Shown piece by piece: positions 18,819 to 27,487 of a stretch of 64,000 bases of DNA. Positions within the stretch are counted from its first letter, which is position 1; every line of letters starts with the position of its first letter. This stretch comes from Xenococcus sp. PCC 7305. Its GTDB lineage: Bacteria > Cyanobacteriota > Cyanobacteriia > Cyanobacteriales > Xenococcaceae. Under the pieces are notes generated by a model. That model searched no databases and was not told where the DNA came from. It saw only the letters and a list, made by a program, of their open reading frames with translations. The stretch is from contig NZ_ALVZ01000219.1 in NCBI RefSeq assembly GCF_000332055.1, forward strand, positions 1 through 64,000, read 5' to 3'. A program made the translations under genes and the position numbers.

Positions 18819-19700
18819 ATGAGAATAAAACGGCCTAAACTCCAGAAAATCCTGAAACTAGGCAACTATAGTGCCACTGCGGGAATTATCGTCTTACTAA
18901 CAATTATTAGCGCAATCTTATTTTTACCCTTAATTTACCAAGCTCCCATCGATAAAATAGATTTTAGTATCTCTTCTGCTCCTCCAAGTTGGGAGCATCT
19001 TTTGGGAACTAATGATTTGGGACAGGATCAATTAGCAAGAATATTGTATGGCGGTAAAATCTCTCTAGCTGTAGGAATTACGGCCACTCTAGTTTCTATT
19101 GTATTGGGGACGTTCATCGGTGCGATCGCCGGTTTTTATGGGGGCATTGTTGATAATATTTTGATGCGCATTACGGATTTATTTTTAGCTTTGCCTCAAT
19201 TACCTTTATTGCTCTTAATTGTTTATTTATTTCGTGATTCTCTCAAAAATATCTTGGGCGCAGAATTAGGAATTTTTGTTTTAGTAGTCATCGTTATTGG
19301 AATTTTAAACTGGATGTCTGTCGCTAGACTAGTCAGGGCAAATTTTTTAAAGCTAAAGGAAATGGAATTTGTCAGTGCCGCTCAAGCGATCGGCGCTAAA
19401 CCCAGTCGCATTATTTGGGTTCATTTATTTTCTAATGTTGTTAGCACAGTGATCGTGGCGGCAACCTTGGCTGTGGCAAATGCCATTATTACAGAATCAA
19501 CCCTCAGTTTTTTAGGACTAGGTTTTCCTCCCGATGTTCCTACTTGGGGCAGAATGTTATTCGATGCCAAAGACTATCTAACCTCAGCGCCTCATATGGC
19601 TTTGTTTCCTGGGCTAGCGATTTTTCTGACAGTTTTGAGTATTAACTATATTGGTGACGGCTTGAGAGATGCTTTAGATCCTAGAGAAAAATTGGGCTAA
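18819..19700 (+). CDS. ABC transporter permease, peptide/nickel (DppC/OppC) family
   Basis: The 293-residue protein has six predicted membrane segments and a C-terminal EAA loop (EFVSAAQAIGAKPSRIIWVHLF), with the DppC features GTNDLGQDQLARILYGG and STLSFLGLGFPPDVPTWG. It would form half of an inner-membrane channel importing peptides or related solutes. No partner permease, ATPase or binding protein gene is in this window, so the subunits must be encoded elsewhere, as is common in cyanobacteria. It follows the channel gene by 50 bases, which may reflect shared transcription rather than shared function. Confidence 0.9.
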   Translation: MRIKRPKLQKILKLGNYSATAGIIVLLTIISAILFLPLIYQAPIDKIDFSISSAPPSWEHLLGTNDLGQDQLARILYGGKISLAVGITATLVSIVLGTFIGAIAGFYGGIVDNILMRITDLFLALPQLPLLLLIVYLFRDSLKNILGAELGIFVLVVIVIGILNWMSVARLVRANFLKLKEMEFVSAAQAIGAKPSRIIWVHLFSNVVSTVIVAATLAVANAIITESTLSFLGLGFPPDVPTWGRMLFDAKDYLTSAPHMALFPGLAIFLTVLSINYIGDGLRDALDPREKLG

Positions 19701-19750
19701 TCTCAAACAACGACAACAAGATATTATTTGTTTTGAGTAGGTGATTGACC

Positions 19751-19850
19751 GGGCTTCGCCCTTGAGGGCAGAGGGCAGAGGGCAGAGGGCAGAGAGAATA
19801 ATTCTAACTTCTCCCTTTGGGACACAAGCCTCGCCCTTCAGGGCGAACAA
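19751..19850. repeat. GGGCAGA heptamer array and flanking inverted GC-rich repeats
   Basis: Four exact tandem GGGCAGA units lie at 19766-19793. They are flanked by the palindromic GGGCTTCGCCC on the left and by TCGCCCTTCAGGGCGA on the right (around 19832-19847). The short open frames crossing this region on both strands are translations of the repeat and are not proposed as genes. It separates the ABC permease from menA. Confidence 0.7.
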
Positions 19851-19950
19851 GGTTTGGGAGAGATTCGAGCCTCTTCCAAACAAAAAACCTTCTGCCATCT
19901 GCCTTCCTCCTTCTGCCTTCACTTGACCTACACCTTGTTTGAGAATAATT

Positions 19951-20871
19951 ATGACAATAGAATTAACTAGCGAATTAAATAAACCAAATCAACGGCAACT
20001 GTGGCGTGCTGCCATCAAATTACCTCTCTATAGTGTGATTATTGTCCCAATGTGGGTGGGAACTGCTGTCGCGATCGCAGAAACCGGAACCATTAACTGG
20101 CAAAACTTAATTCTATTTTTAATTTCTGCTCTTGTAATTCAAACTTGGACCAATCTTACTAACGATGTGTTTGATGATGAAACGGGAGTTGATATTCATA
20201 AATATCATTCAGTTGTTAAGCTAACTGGCAAAAAAACCGCCATTTTATGGCTAGCAAATGGTCTCCTGATCATGGGACTATTAATCACTGGACTAATTTG
20301 TTGGTGGCAAAGGGATCTCAATCTCATGATTATTGTGGTTATAGATTGTTTTTTGGGTTATATCTATCAAGGCCCGCCCTTTCGTCTCAGCTATCATGGG
20401 GTTGGGGAAATACTTTGTTTTTTTGCTTATAGTCTTAGTACCTTGGCATTTTATTATGCCCAAAACCCGCAGGTTTCCGAAACTATTTTGGCCAGTTCTA
20501 TCTGCGTGGGTTTTGCTACCAGCATGATTTTATTTTGCTCCCATTTCCATCAAGTCGAGGATGATTTGGCTGGCGGGAAATATTCTCCTGTAGTTCGTTT
20601 TGGTACCGAAAAATCTGCCCAAATTCTATCTTGGTCAGCGGTGATCAACTATAGTTTAATTGGCTTATTTGTCTGGCTAGGAATGTTGCCCATTTGGGGA
20701 CTGATCTGTCTGTTAAGTGTTTTTTATGCCATAAAGCTTTGCTCCTATGTTAATCGGTACCATAGTCAACCTCAAAAGGTGAGTAACTGCAAATTTATTG
20801 CTGTGGCGATGTATTTTTGGTTTGGCTTGTTGTTGGGAGTGGGTATAGTTATTCCTAGTTTAATTGCTTAA
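19951..20871 (+). CDS. menA: 1,4-dihydroxy-2-naphthoate phytyltransferase MenA (UbiA family)
   Basis: The protein (306 residues from ATG 19951) is a UbiA prenyltransferase with about eight membrane segments and the two Asp-rich motifs NDVFDDETG and, later, HQVEDDLAGGK. The YQGPPFRLSYHGVGE stretch is typical of MenA rather than UbiA or chlorophyll synthase. In cyanobacteria MenA attaches the phytyl chain to the naphthoate ring to make phylloquinone for photosystem I. An in-frame TTG at 19939 could add four residues, but the ATG with a nearby GAGA is preferred. A UbiE-family methyltransferase lies two genes downstream. Confidence 0.88.
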   Translation: MTIELTSELNKPNQRQLWRAAIKLPLYSVIIVPMWVGTAVAIAETGTINWQNLILFLISALVIQTWTNLTNDVFDDETGVDIHKYHSVVKLTGKKTAILWLANGLLIMGLLITGLICWWQRDLNLMIIVVIDCFLGYIYQGPPFRLSYHGVGEILCFFAYSLSTLAFYYAQNPQVSETILASSICVGFATSMILFCSHFHQVEDDLAGGKYSPVVRFGTEKSAQILSWSAVINYSLIGLFVWLGMLPIWGLICLLSVFYAIKLCSYVNRYHSQPQKVSNCKFIAVAMYFWFGLLLGVGIVIPSLIA

Positions 20872-20886
20872 TTAATTAACTGTAAG

Positions 20887-21753
20887 ATGTCTGAATTAAA
20901 CCATGATCTAAAACATGAGTATCTGGTAAGCAATAGAATTCGCTTGCATTATGTTACCCAAGGAAAAGGGCCTCTGATGCTAATGCTCCATGGATTTCCT
21001 GAATTTTGGTACTCTTGGCGATCGCAAATTTGGGAGTTTGCCCAGGATCACAAAGTTGTAGCCCTTGACCTACGAGGTTATAACAAAAGTGACAAGCCTC
21101 AAGATATCAAAGCTTATGCGATCGCAGAATTAGTGAAAGACGTAAAAGATGTGATCACAGGATTAGGTTATGCTCGCTGTATTTTAGTGGGTCATGATTG
21201 GGGTGGCGCGATCGCCTGGAATGTTGCCTATGCCCATCCCGAAATGCTGGACAAGCTCATCGTGATGAACCTGCCTCACCCTGCCAAATTTTCCGAAGCC
21301 TTGCGGAGTAATCCGCAACAAATGCTCAGGAGTTGGTATACGGTATTTTTTCAACTGCCTTGGCTGCCCGAGTTTCTCTTGCAACTTAATGGCTATCAAG
21401 CGATCTCGAACGCTTTTAGAGATTTTGTGATCGACAAAAATGTTTTCACCACACAAGACTTGGAAGCCTATAAAAAAGCTGCTGCCGCACCAGGGGCACT
21501 TACAGCCATGGTCAATTATTATCGCAATATTTTCCCCCAAATTTTGCTCCCTAGAGATTGGGATGTATTGGAAGTTCCGACATTGATGATTTGGGGGGAA
21601 AATGACAAATTTCTGGGGAAAGAATTAACCTACGAGACCCAGGATTATGTGAAAAATTTTCAGTTGCAATATATCCCAAACTGTAGCCATTGGGTACAGC
21701 AAGAAAAACCCGATCTAGTCAATCAGTATATGCGAGAGTTTTTGAGTCTATAG
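20887..21753 (+). CDS. Alpha/beta hydrolase, epoxide hydrolase-like
   Basis: The 288-residue protein has the oxyanion motif HGFPEFWYSWR, the nucleophile elbow GHDWGG with Asp as nucleophile, a helical cap domain (about 130-220), an acidic residue in LMIWGENDKFLG, and a C-terminal His in NCSHWVQQE. An Asp nucleophile followed by Trp is typical of epoxide hydrolases and haloalkane dehalogenases. The HGFPEFWYSW motif favours epoxide hydrolase. The substrate is unknown. It starts 15 bases after menA and may be co-transcribed with it. Confidence 0.85.
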   Translation: MSELNHDLKHEYLVSNRIRLHYVTQGKGPLMLMLHGFPEFWYSWRSQIWEFAQDHKVVALDLRGYNKSDKPQDIKAYAIAELVKDVKDVITGLGYARCILVGHDWGGAIAWNVAYAHPEMLDKLIVMNLPHPAKFSEALRSNPQQMLRSWYTVFFQLPWLPEFLLQLNGYQAISNAFRDFVIDKNVFTTQDLEAYKKAAAAPGALTAMVNYYRNIFPQILLPRDWDVLEVPTLMIWGENDKFLGKELTYETQDYVKNFQLQYIPNCSHWVQQEKPDLVNQYMREFLSL

Positions 21754-21762
21754 CAATTTTAC

Positions 21763-21937
21763 AGGTTAGGTAGTGGGTATTGGGTGTTAGGTGTTAGGTG
21801 AATCCCGAAAAAAAGGTAAATTTAGTCCTTATAGACTTAAATAAAGTCATAAAATGTTTTTTCTATAAAAAATACTCCGATTTAAATCAAAATATAACCC
21901 TTTTAAACCTAGAACCTAACACCTAACACCTAACACC
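21763..21937. repeat. Inverted pair of GGTGTTA heptamer repeats
   Basis: The left arm at 21763-21800 contains GGGTGTTAGGTGTTAGGTG. The right arm at 21908-21937 contains CCTAACACCTAACACCTAAC. The two arms are complementary, so the transcript could form a long hairpin around a roughly 110-base AT-rich loop. Tandem heptamers of this kind are a known feature of cyanobacterial spacers. Part of the same motif (CAGGTGTTAGGT) occurs in the hairpin at 4251. Confidence 0.65.
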
Positions 21938-21982
21938 AATCTTGACGAGGAAACAAATTACCAAGTTTTGAAATTTAAAATA

Positions 21983-22732
21983 ATGACTAAAAATAACAAT
22001 AATCTTAACAACCAATCTATCACTCCCCTTAAAGCGACTCAACTACAGGGAGAAGATAAACGACAATATATTCGTACTCTATTTGACAATATCGCTACAA
22101 AATACGATTTTATTAGAACGATAGTTTTCCTCGGCCAAACTAGTTCTTGGTATCGTCAGGCATTGCGAGATTTGGAATTGCAACCAGGGATGAAAGTACT
22201 TGATGTCGGTTGTGGTACCGGTGAATCCACCAGATTTTTGACTAATTCTTACCCAGATATTGAAGTAGAAGGATTAGATTTGTCTCCTGGAATGCTAGAA
22301 GTAGCGCGTCAGTTAGATTCTGTGAGTGGTTACTTTGAGGGTGATGTCTGTAATATTGAGCGTCCTGATGCTACCTATGATCTTGTAATTACAGCTTTTA
22401 CCTTCCGTAATTTTCCCGATAAGCAAACATCTTTAGCAGAAATGATCAGGGTATTGCGTCCAGGAGGACGGTTATTGATTCTTGATCATTTCCAACCGCA
22501 GAAGATCTTATGGAAGCAAACTTATACTTTTTGGATGAGTCAAGTCGTACCTCAAATTGTCAAGCCTTTTATAGAAGATAGTACTCCTTACCGCTATCTA
22601 GCCCAAAGCATTATTAATCAGTTGTCAATGCCAGAATTTACAAATTTAATTAATGGTTTTGGAGCAACAGTAACTCAAGCCAATTTCTATGGTGGTGGGG
22701 CTTCAGGGAGATTAATTGCGGTGCGTAATTGA
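21983..22732 (+). CDS. UbiE/COQ5-family SAM-dependent methyltransferase
   Basis: This protein (249 residues from ATG 21983) has the SAM-binding motif VLDVGCGTGE, an acidic loop GLDLSP, and the UbiE-like motifs TFRNFPDKQTSLAEMIRVLRPGGRLLILD. UbiE-type enzymes methylate quinone precursors, and in cyanobacteria MenG methylates phytyl-naphthoquinone. The nearby menA fits that role, but the N-terminal part (FDNIATKYDFIRTIVFLGQTS) differs from the MenG sequence I recall, so only the family is firm. A TTG at 21968 is an alternative start; the GAGGAAA at 21947 is rather far from either. Confidence 0.8.
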   Translation: MTKNNNNLNNQSITPLKATQLQGEDKRQYIRTLFDNIATKYDFIRTIVFLGQTSSWYRQALRDLELQPGMKVLDVGCGTGESTRFLTNSYPDIEVEGLDLSPGMLEVARQLDSVSGYFEGDVCNIERPDATYDLVITAFTFRNFPDKQTSLAEMIRVLRPGGRLLILDHFQPQKILWKQTYTFWMSQVVPQIVKPFIEDSTPYRYLAQSIINQLSMPEFTNLINGFGATVTQANFYGGGASGRLIAVRN

Positions 22733-22752
22733 TTGCTAGAAGTTTTTTGTGC

Positions 22753-24042
22753 TCAATTTTGAGATAATGGCGCAAACACAGTTAAACCTTGGGGTATACA
22801 ACGAATTTCTACAGGGGTTGTCCCAATAATTTCGCCGTCAACAACAACTTTTTGCGGTGGGTTAGCTGATATTTTAATTTGAGGAACTCGCAGGCAGATG
22901 ATGTCTTCTCGATTAATCGGTTGTTTGATCAATGCTGAAGTGAATAAACTAGCCAGAGCATTAACAGCTTGCAAACGGCTTGCTAAATTGAATTCTTGGG
23001 ATTCTCTAATCCCGATTGTCACATCAAGTAAACCATCATCTTCTACGGTTTCTCCCCATCCCTGAGCTAATATCGATGTCGGTGGGGCAGCATTGGCAAC
23101 AGTCATCGCCGCAGATTGAAAATTACTTATTTGACCATCTATTTCTACTTGAGCCTCAAATGTTTCCTGGGCCGCGAATTGCTGTGCTCCAGCAAGTAAA
23201 TAGGCAAAGACGCCAAATTGATTTTTAAATTCGCGATCCGCTTTAGCCACAATTTCTGCTTCAAAACCAATTCCTGCTAGTAAAATCATCGGGATATTAT
23301 TACAGCGAGCCACATCGACGACTCTGGTAGTTCCTGCCAAAATAGTTTCGCAAGCAGCATTAATATTGGTGGGAATACCTAAAGCAACAGAAAAAGCATT
23401 GGCCGTCCCACGAGGGATCACTCCCAAAGGAATGTCAGTTTCCATGACTGCGGCGGCTACTGCCGAAATTGTGCCATCTCCCCCCGAAGCGATTACTAAA
23501 TCTGTTCCACTTTTAATTGCTTCTTTGGCTTGTTCTCCTGGTTCTATGTCGGGTTCAGTTAAAATGACATTCAAATTAATTTGTGGTTTTAATAGCCTTT
23601 TGATCAATGCCAAATCTTGGTCGGGGTTGCCTTGTCCAGAAATAGGATTAAAGATCAAATGGGCAATGCGCTTGTTGCTCAAGGAATTGATGACAATTTT
23701 AGCTGTGACCAAATTAGTCGCTAGAGGCACATCATGAACTTCACAAATGCGCAAAAAAGTTTGAATATCTGGTTCCTGAGGTTGTGCCCCGAGAGAATCG
23801 AGGAGAAAAATTACCGCAGCAACTTCTCCTATGGCAACTTGAGCTGCAATTTGCATATCTCCTCCCATGGCACCAGGGAGTAGACAGTCTACTTTAAGAT
23901 TAGTTTGCTCTTGAATTTTGTTCCCTGTATTGCCAGTCGCGATCGCCTGATACCGTGAAAGAATTACCTCATATTGCTTAACTAAGACCACCATTTCAGC
24001 CTTTTTGAGATCGTGAGCTATTAATGCAATAGTATTGGACAT
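22753..24042 (-). CDS. Fusion of methylglyoxal synthase-like domain and diacylglycerol/lipid kinase
   Basis: Residues 1-120 align with methylglyoxal synthase (E. coli MgsA numbering from memory): His10 and Asp11 in IAHD, GAMGGD with Asp62, Asp82 and Asp92 are kept, while the E. coli His98 position is Gln89. Residues 125-429 are a YegS/diacylglycerol-kinase catalytic domain with FNPISGQG (131-138), ASGGDGT (185-191) and PRGTANAF (210-217). MgsA makes methylglyoxal from dihydroxyacetone phosphate; the kinase domain phosphorylates lipid hydroxyls. The kinase half is well preserved; activity of the first half is less certain. The gene is convergent with the methyltransferase gene. Confidence 0.9.
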   Translation of the reverse strand: MSNTIALIAHDLKKAEMVVLVKQYEVILSRYQAIATGNTGNKIQEQTNLKVDCLLPGAMGGDMQIAAQVAIGEVAAVIFLLDSLGAQPQEPDIQTFLRICEVHDVPLATNLVTAKIVINSLSNKRIAHLIFNPISGQGNPDQDLALIKRLLKPQINLNVILTEPDIEPGEQAKEAIKSGTDLVIASGGDGTISAVAAAVMETDIPLGVIPRGTANAFSVALGIPTNINAACETILAGTTRVVDVARCNNIPMILLAGIGFEAEIVAKADREFKNQFGVFAYLLAGAQQFAAQETFEAQVEIDGQISNFQSAAMTVANAAPPTSILAQGWGETVEDDGLLDVTIGIRESQEFNLASRLQAVNALASLFTSALIKQPINREDIICLRVPQIKISANPPQKVVVDGEIIGTTPVEIRCIPQGLTVFAPLSQN

Positions 24043-24239
24043 ATTCTAATCAGGCTTCAACTCTTAAAACAGAGGGCAAAAAACAGTATTTTTATACAAA
24101 GTTTTAATGTACAAAAAGTTTCAATCATTGTACAATCCCCTCATTAGTAAGGAGATATAAATACCTAGTATCAATCAATTTATTGTTCATTAATTAAATA
24201 AGTTTAAACCAGAAATCATTAATCTCATAGATAGCACTT

Positions 24240-24701
24240 ATGAAAAATCTTCTTCAAAGTTTGGTATTTGGCTTAGTTGCCGCTATATCTTTGCCTTCTT
24301 TTGTTTTAGCTAAAGGTGTTGCCAGTGTGACGGCTCCTGGGGGAGGCGTGCCTCAAGAGTATGAGATTAGCATCGCCAGTACACAAGAGACTTTGTATGT
24401 TAGATATGGCGAAGATGATATGTTCATCTTAAAAAAGGGCAATTGCCAAATAGAAGAAGAGCTTCAAGTATGCACCGGTGGCGAAGGCAAGCTTGTGAAC
24501 TATGGGGTTTCCGAAGCGATCGCCTATGAGTCATTAATGGTCTTCACCAATACCACAAACAAAACCCTTACTGTTCCTGGCTCTGCCGTTACTATGGAGC
24601 CGAATACAGTCTTACTAGAACTATTGAATGAAAATGGCAGATATATCACTGTCATGGGTCGGATCGATGCGAACAATCCCGATGACCTGAGTGAAAATTA
24701 A
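24240..24701 (+). CDS. Secreted hypothetical protein
   Basis: The 153-residue product starts with a clear Sec signal peptide (MKNLLQSLVFGLVAAISLPSF, cleavage likely near VLAKG). The mature part is small, beta-rich in character and acidic, with two Cys (in NCQIEEELQVC) that could form a disulfide. No known family was recognised. The next secreted protein gene starts 52 bases beyond the stop on the same strand, which suggests a two-gene unit. Confidence 0.7.
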   Translation: MKNLLQSLVFGLVAAISLPSFVLAKGVASVTAPGGGVPQEYEISIASTQETLYVRYGEDDMFILKKGNCQIEEELQVCTGGEGKLVNYGVSEAIAYESLMVFTNTTNKTLTVPGSAVTMEPNTVLLELLNENGRYITVMGRIDANNPDDLSEN

Positions 24702-24753
24702 TGCTTTGCTATCACATTCACTCTTTCCCAATAACAAAAATTTTGGTCTTATC

Positions 24754-25467
24754 ATGAAGCGGATTATTACAACTTTCAGTGTACTGACGATTTTAAGCAG
24801 TCAACAATTGGCCTGGCCAATCTTCTTGAGTCTGTCGGTTCCGGCAATGTTTACTGGTGAAGCCGTAGCGCAACGGCGAGGGGGTGGTGGCAGCCGGGGA
24901 GGTCGTTCCGGTGGAAGAGTAAGTGGAGGGCGCTCTTCTGGTGGTCAGAGTCGACCCCAATCAAGTAATCGAGTCAATCGACAACCCAGTAATCGGAATA
25001 CAATGAACCGCGATCGCAAAAATAGTGGCCAAATCAATCGTAGTGGAGATCGCAACATCAACCGTGGGAACAATAATAATATCAATCGCGGCGGAGATCG
25101 CACTATTAATAGAGGTGGAGATCGTACCAATGCTGTAAATCGGGGTGATATCAACATCAATCGCAACAATATCAACGTCGATGGTCGCAATTACCGAAGA
25201 CCAAGCAATGTCAATATCGATGTTAGGCGCAATGTCTATGTGGGGCGGCCTGGTTGGCGAACCTATGGTAGTTATTGGGGCCCCTATGGGGTTCATGCGG
25301 GTTTTGCCTGGTTGAGCTTTTTAACAGCAGCGCTGCTCATCGGTAGTTATAATTCAGCTCAAAATAATCAAACAGTCTATGTTTATATTGTTGAAGAAGA
25401 AGGAGTTGAAAAAGAATATCACGTTGATGAGGATGGGGAAATTCTTTCTGTAGAAATCGTGAGTTAA
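24754..25467 (+). CDS. Secreted or membrane-bound Arg/Gly/Asn-rich repeat protein
   Basis: From ATG 24754 the product is 237 residues; an upstream in-frame ATG at 24691 overlaps the previous gene and would bury the signal peptide. The N-terminus has a signal-like hydrophobic stretch ending near GEAVAQ. Then come RGG-rich repeats (residues about 40-75) and Asn/Arg repeats with units such as NINRGGDRTINRGGDRT. A hydrophobic segment (AWLSFLTAALLIGSY) and an acidic end (VEEEGVEKEYHVDEDGE) follow. The opposite charges of the middle and end are striking. Function unknown. Confidence 0.7.
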   Translation: MKRIITTFSVLTILSSQQLAWPIFLSLSVPAMFTGEAVAQRRGGGGSRGGRSGGRVSGGRSSGGQSRPQSSNRVNRQPSNRNTMNRDRKNSGQINRSGDRNINRGNNNNINRGGDRTINRGGDRTNAVNRGDININRNNINVDGRNYRRPSNVNIDVRRNVYVGRPGWRTYGSYWGPYGVHAGFAWLSFLTAALLIGSYNSAQNNQTVYVYIVEEEGVEKEYHVDEDGEILSVEIVS

Positions 25468-25554
25468 TTGATGCTCTCTATAGAACCCATGTAAATCCTG
25501 AGGAATCAGGAATAAGTTATAAATCCTATTCGCAAATAGTCCTCATCCCTCTCT

Positions 25555-25670
25555 TGGTGCGCGTTCCCTTGCTAGGTCGACATTCCCTTGCGTCTTTCGC
25601 CGACGCGGGCTTCGACCTCTTTCGGCGGCGCGGGGTCGCACCGCTCATCCCTCATCCTTCATCCCTTACT
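25555..25670. repeat. GC-rich palindromic repeat and CATCCCT tandem units
   Basis: GGTCGA near 25576 pairs with TCGACC near 25613, with GCGTC/GACGC nested inside, giving a strong hairpin much richer in G+C than the surroundings. CATCCCTCATCC units follow (about 25646-25670), reading as the complement of the GGGATGA repeats elsewhere. It lies between the convergent Arg/Gly-rich protein gene and guaA and might serve as a transcript-end structure. Confidence 0.55.
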
Positions 25671-27287
25671 TTATTCCCACTCAATAGTTCCAGGGGGTTT
25701 AGAAGTAATATCATAAACAACACGATTGACGCCTTTGACTTCATTGACAATCCGATTGGAAATAATCTCTAGAAGTTCATAGGGGACTTTTGCCCAGTCA
25801 GCAGTCATACCGTCTTCGCTGGTGATCAAACGCAACACAATAGGATGAGCATAGGTACGTTGATCTCCCATCACGCCTACACTGCGAATTGGCAGCAGGA
25901 CAGCAAAAGCTTGCCAAAAATCGTGATACATTCCCTGTTTGGCAATCTCATCACGTACGATAAAATCAGCATCCCGCAAAATATTTAGCCGTTCTGCCGT
26001 TACTTCCCCAATAATCCTAATTGCTAATCCTGGCCCTGGGAAAGGATGACGACGCACAATTTCTTCTGGTAAACCAATAGAACGAGCTACCTTACGAACT
26101 TCATCTTTGAAGAGTTTGCGTAATGGCTCCACTAATTTGAAGCGAAGATTTTTCGGTAAACCACCTACATTATGATGACTCTTGATCTTAACTGCTACTC
26201 TTTCCCCGGTTTTAGGGTCGACATTGGTATTTGCTGATTCAATCACATCAGGATAGAGAGTTCCCTGAGCTAAATAGTCGAAAGGGCCTAACTTATTTGA
26301 CTCCTCTTCAAAGACATGGATAAATTCATGTCCAATAAGACGGCGCTTTTTCTCCGGATCAGTAACCCCTTCCATTTTCGCCAAGAAGCGTTCGCGAGCC
26401 ATCACATATTCAACAGGAATCTTGAACTTTTTGTCAAAAAGCTCGACTAATCTTTCTGGCTCACCTTTACGCATGAAACCTTGATCGATGAACATACAGG
26501 TTAGTTGATCACCAATAGCTTTGTGTAACAAGAAAGCAAGAGTGGAAGAATCTACTCCACCAGATAAGGCCAACAAAACCCTTTTGTCGCCAACCTTAGC
26601 GCGAATTTCGCGGATTGACTCCTCAACAAAAGTTTCAGTCGTCCAAGTCGGTTCACATTCACAGATGTGATAGACAAAATTACGGATTAGAGCAATTCCA
26701 CATTCAGAATGAACTACTTCAGGATGAAATTGCACGCCAAATAATTTTTTTTCAGGATTAGCGATCGCAGCGCAGCTAGTATTATGGGTATGGGCTAAAG
26801 CATCAAATCCTGGGGGCAGTTGAGTGCAAGAATCTCCATGACTCATCCACATTGTTGAACCTTCCTCGACATTGGTCAACAAGTCAGTAGGATCATCAAT
26901 AAATAATGAGGCTTTCCCATACTCAGCTTTTTTAGCCCTTTCTACCGAACCCCCTAGCTGCTTAACCATGAGTTGCATTCCGTAGCAGACCCCTAAGATC
27001 GGAATTCCTAATTCCCAGATTTGGCGATCGCATTGTGGTGCATGCTCATCGTAAACAGAGTTAGGGCCCCCAGAAAGGATAATTCCCTTGGGATCAAGAT
27101 TTTTGAGCTGTTCTGCGGTGGTGCGATAGGAAATAACTTCAGAATAAACTTGAGTTTCTCGGATACGACGAGCGATTAATTCAGAATATTGAGAGCCAAA
27201 GTCTATAATAGCAATGGTTTGACGATTAAAGCTATTTTTCTGTTGGGATTTAACCTCTGGAGAGGATGCAACTGATTCCGTCTGCAT
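25671..27287 (-). CDS. guaA: GMP synthase (glutamine-hydrolysing)
   Basis: This 538-residue enzyme has an N-terminal class I glutamine amidotransferase domain (Cys101 in GVCYGMQ, His and Glu in FHPEVVHSE). The ATP-pyrophosphatase domain has the P-loop [11 protein letters not shown], and the dimerisation domain ends ...KPPGTIEWE. GuaA converts XMP to GMP in purine synthesis. The first 22 residues are a short cyanobacteria-like extension. The gene runs in the same direction as cbiD, 200 bases downstream of it. Confidence 0.97.
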   Translation of the reverse strand: MQTESVASSPEVKSQQKNSFNRQTIAIIDFGSQYSELIARRIRETQVYSEVISYRTTAEQLKNLDPKGIILSGGPNSVYDEHAPQCDRQIWELGIPILGVCYGMQLMVKQLGGSVERAKKAEYGKASLFIDDPTDLLTNVEEGSTMWMSHGDSCTQLPPGFDALAHTHNTSCAAIANPEKKLFGVQFHPEVVHSECGIALIRNFVYHICECEPTWTTETFVEESIREIRAKVGDKRVLLALSGGVDSSTLAFLLHKAIGDQLTCMFIDQGFMRKGEPERLVELFDKKFKIPVEYVMARERFLAKMEGVTDPEKKRRLIGHEFIHVFEEESNKLGPFDYLAQGTLYPDVIESANTNVDPKTGERVAVKIKSHHNVGGLPKNLRFKLVEPLRKLFKDEVRKVARSIGLPEEIVRRHPFPGPGLAIRIIGEVTAERLNILRDADFIVRDEIAKQGMYHDFWQAFAVLLPIRSVGVMGDQRTYAHPIVLRLITSEDGMTADWAKVPYELLEIISNRIVNEVKGVNRVVYDITSKPPGTIEWE

Positions 27288-27335
27288 AGTTATGATTCTG
27301 GGGATAAATTTAATGTAGATTTACGAATTTAGAGG

Positions 27336-27362
27336 AAGCCCCGTCTTTTTAAGCTGGGGTCT
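27336..27362. repeat. Isolated hairpin resembling an IS200/IS605-type end
   Basis: GAAGCCCC at 27335-27342 and GGGGTCTC at 27356-27363 flank a loop containing CTTTTTAAG, giving a CCCC/GGGG stem with a partly paired inner arm. The GAAGCCCC ... GGGGT layout resembles the hairpin at the right end of some IS200/IS605 elements. There is no tnpA or tnpB in the window, so this would be a relic at most. It may simply be part of the guaA leader or the cbiD 3' end. Confidence 0.25.
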
Positions 27363-27487
27363 CTCTGACAAGTAAAAAATAATTACAAAATGTGAACTTT
27401 CTCTTTTCAATCTATAAGTCGATGAGTTACCATGTTCGAGGTTACCTGTAGCCTAAACCTGTGAAGCTCAGAAATATTCATATAATG

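Noticed and set aside
19674-19926. Frames on both strands across the GGGCAGA array
   Set aside because: They are translations of tandem repeats with no protein-like composition.
21763-21937. CRISPR-like repeat structure
   Set aside because: The units are adjacent heptamers without unique spacers of constant length, and no cas gene is in the window.
24945-25296. Two minus-strand frames over the Arg/Gly/Asn-rich gene
   Set aside because: They are shadows of its repetitive codons; the plus-strand frame has a signal peptide and a logical domain layout.
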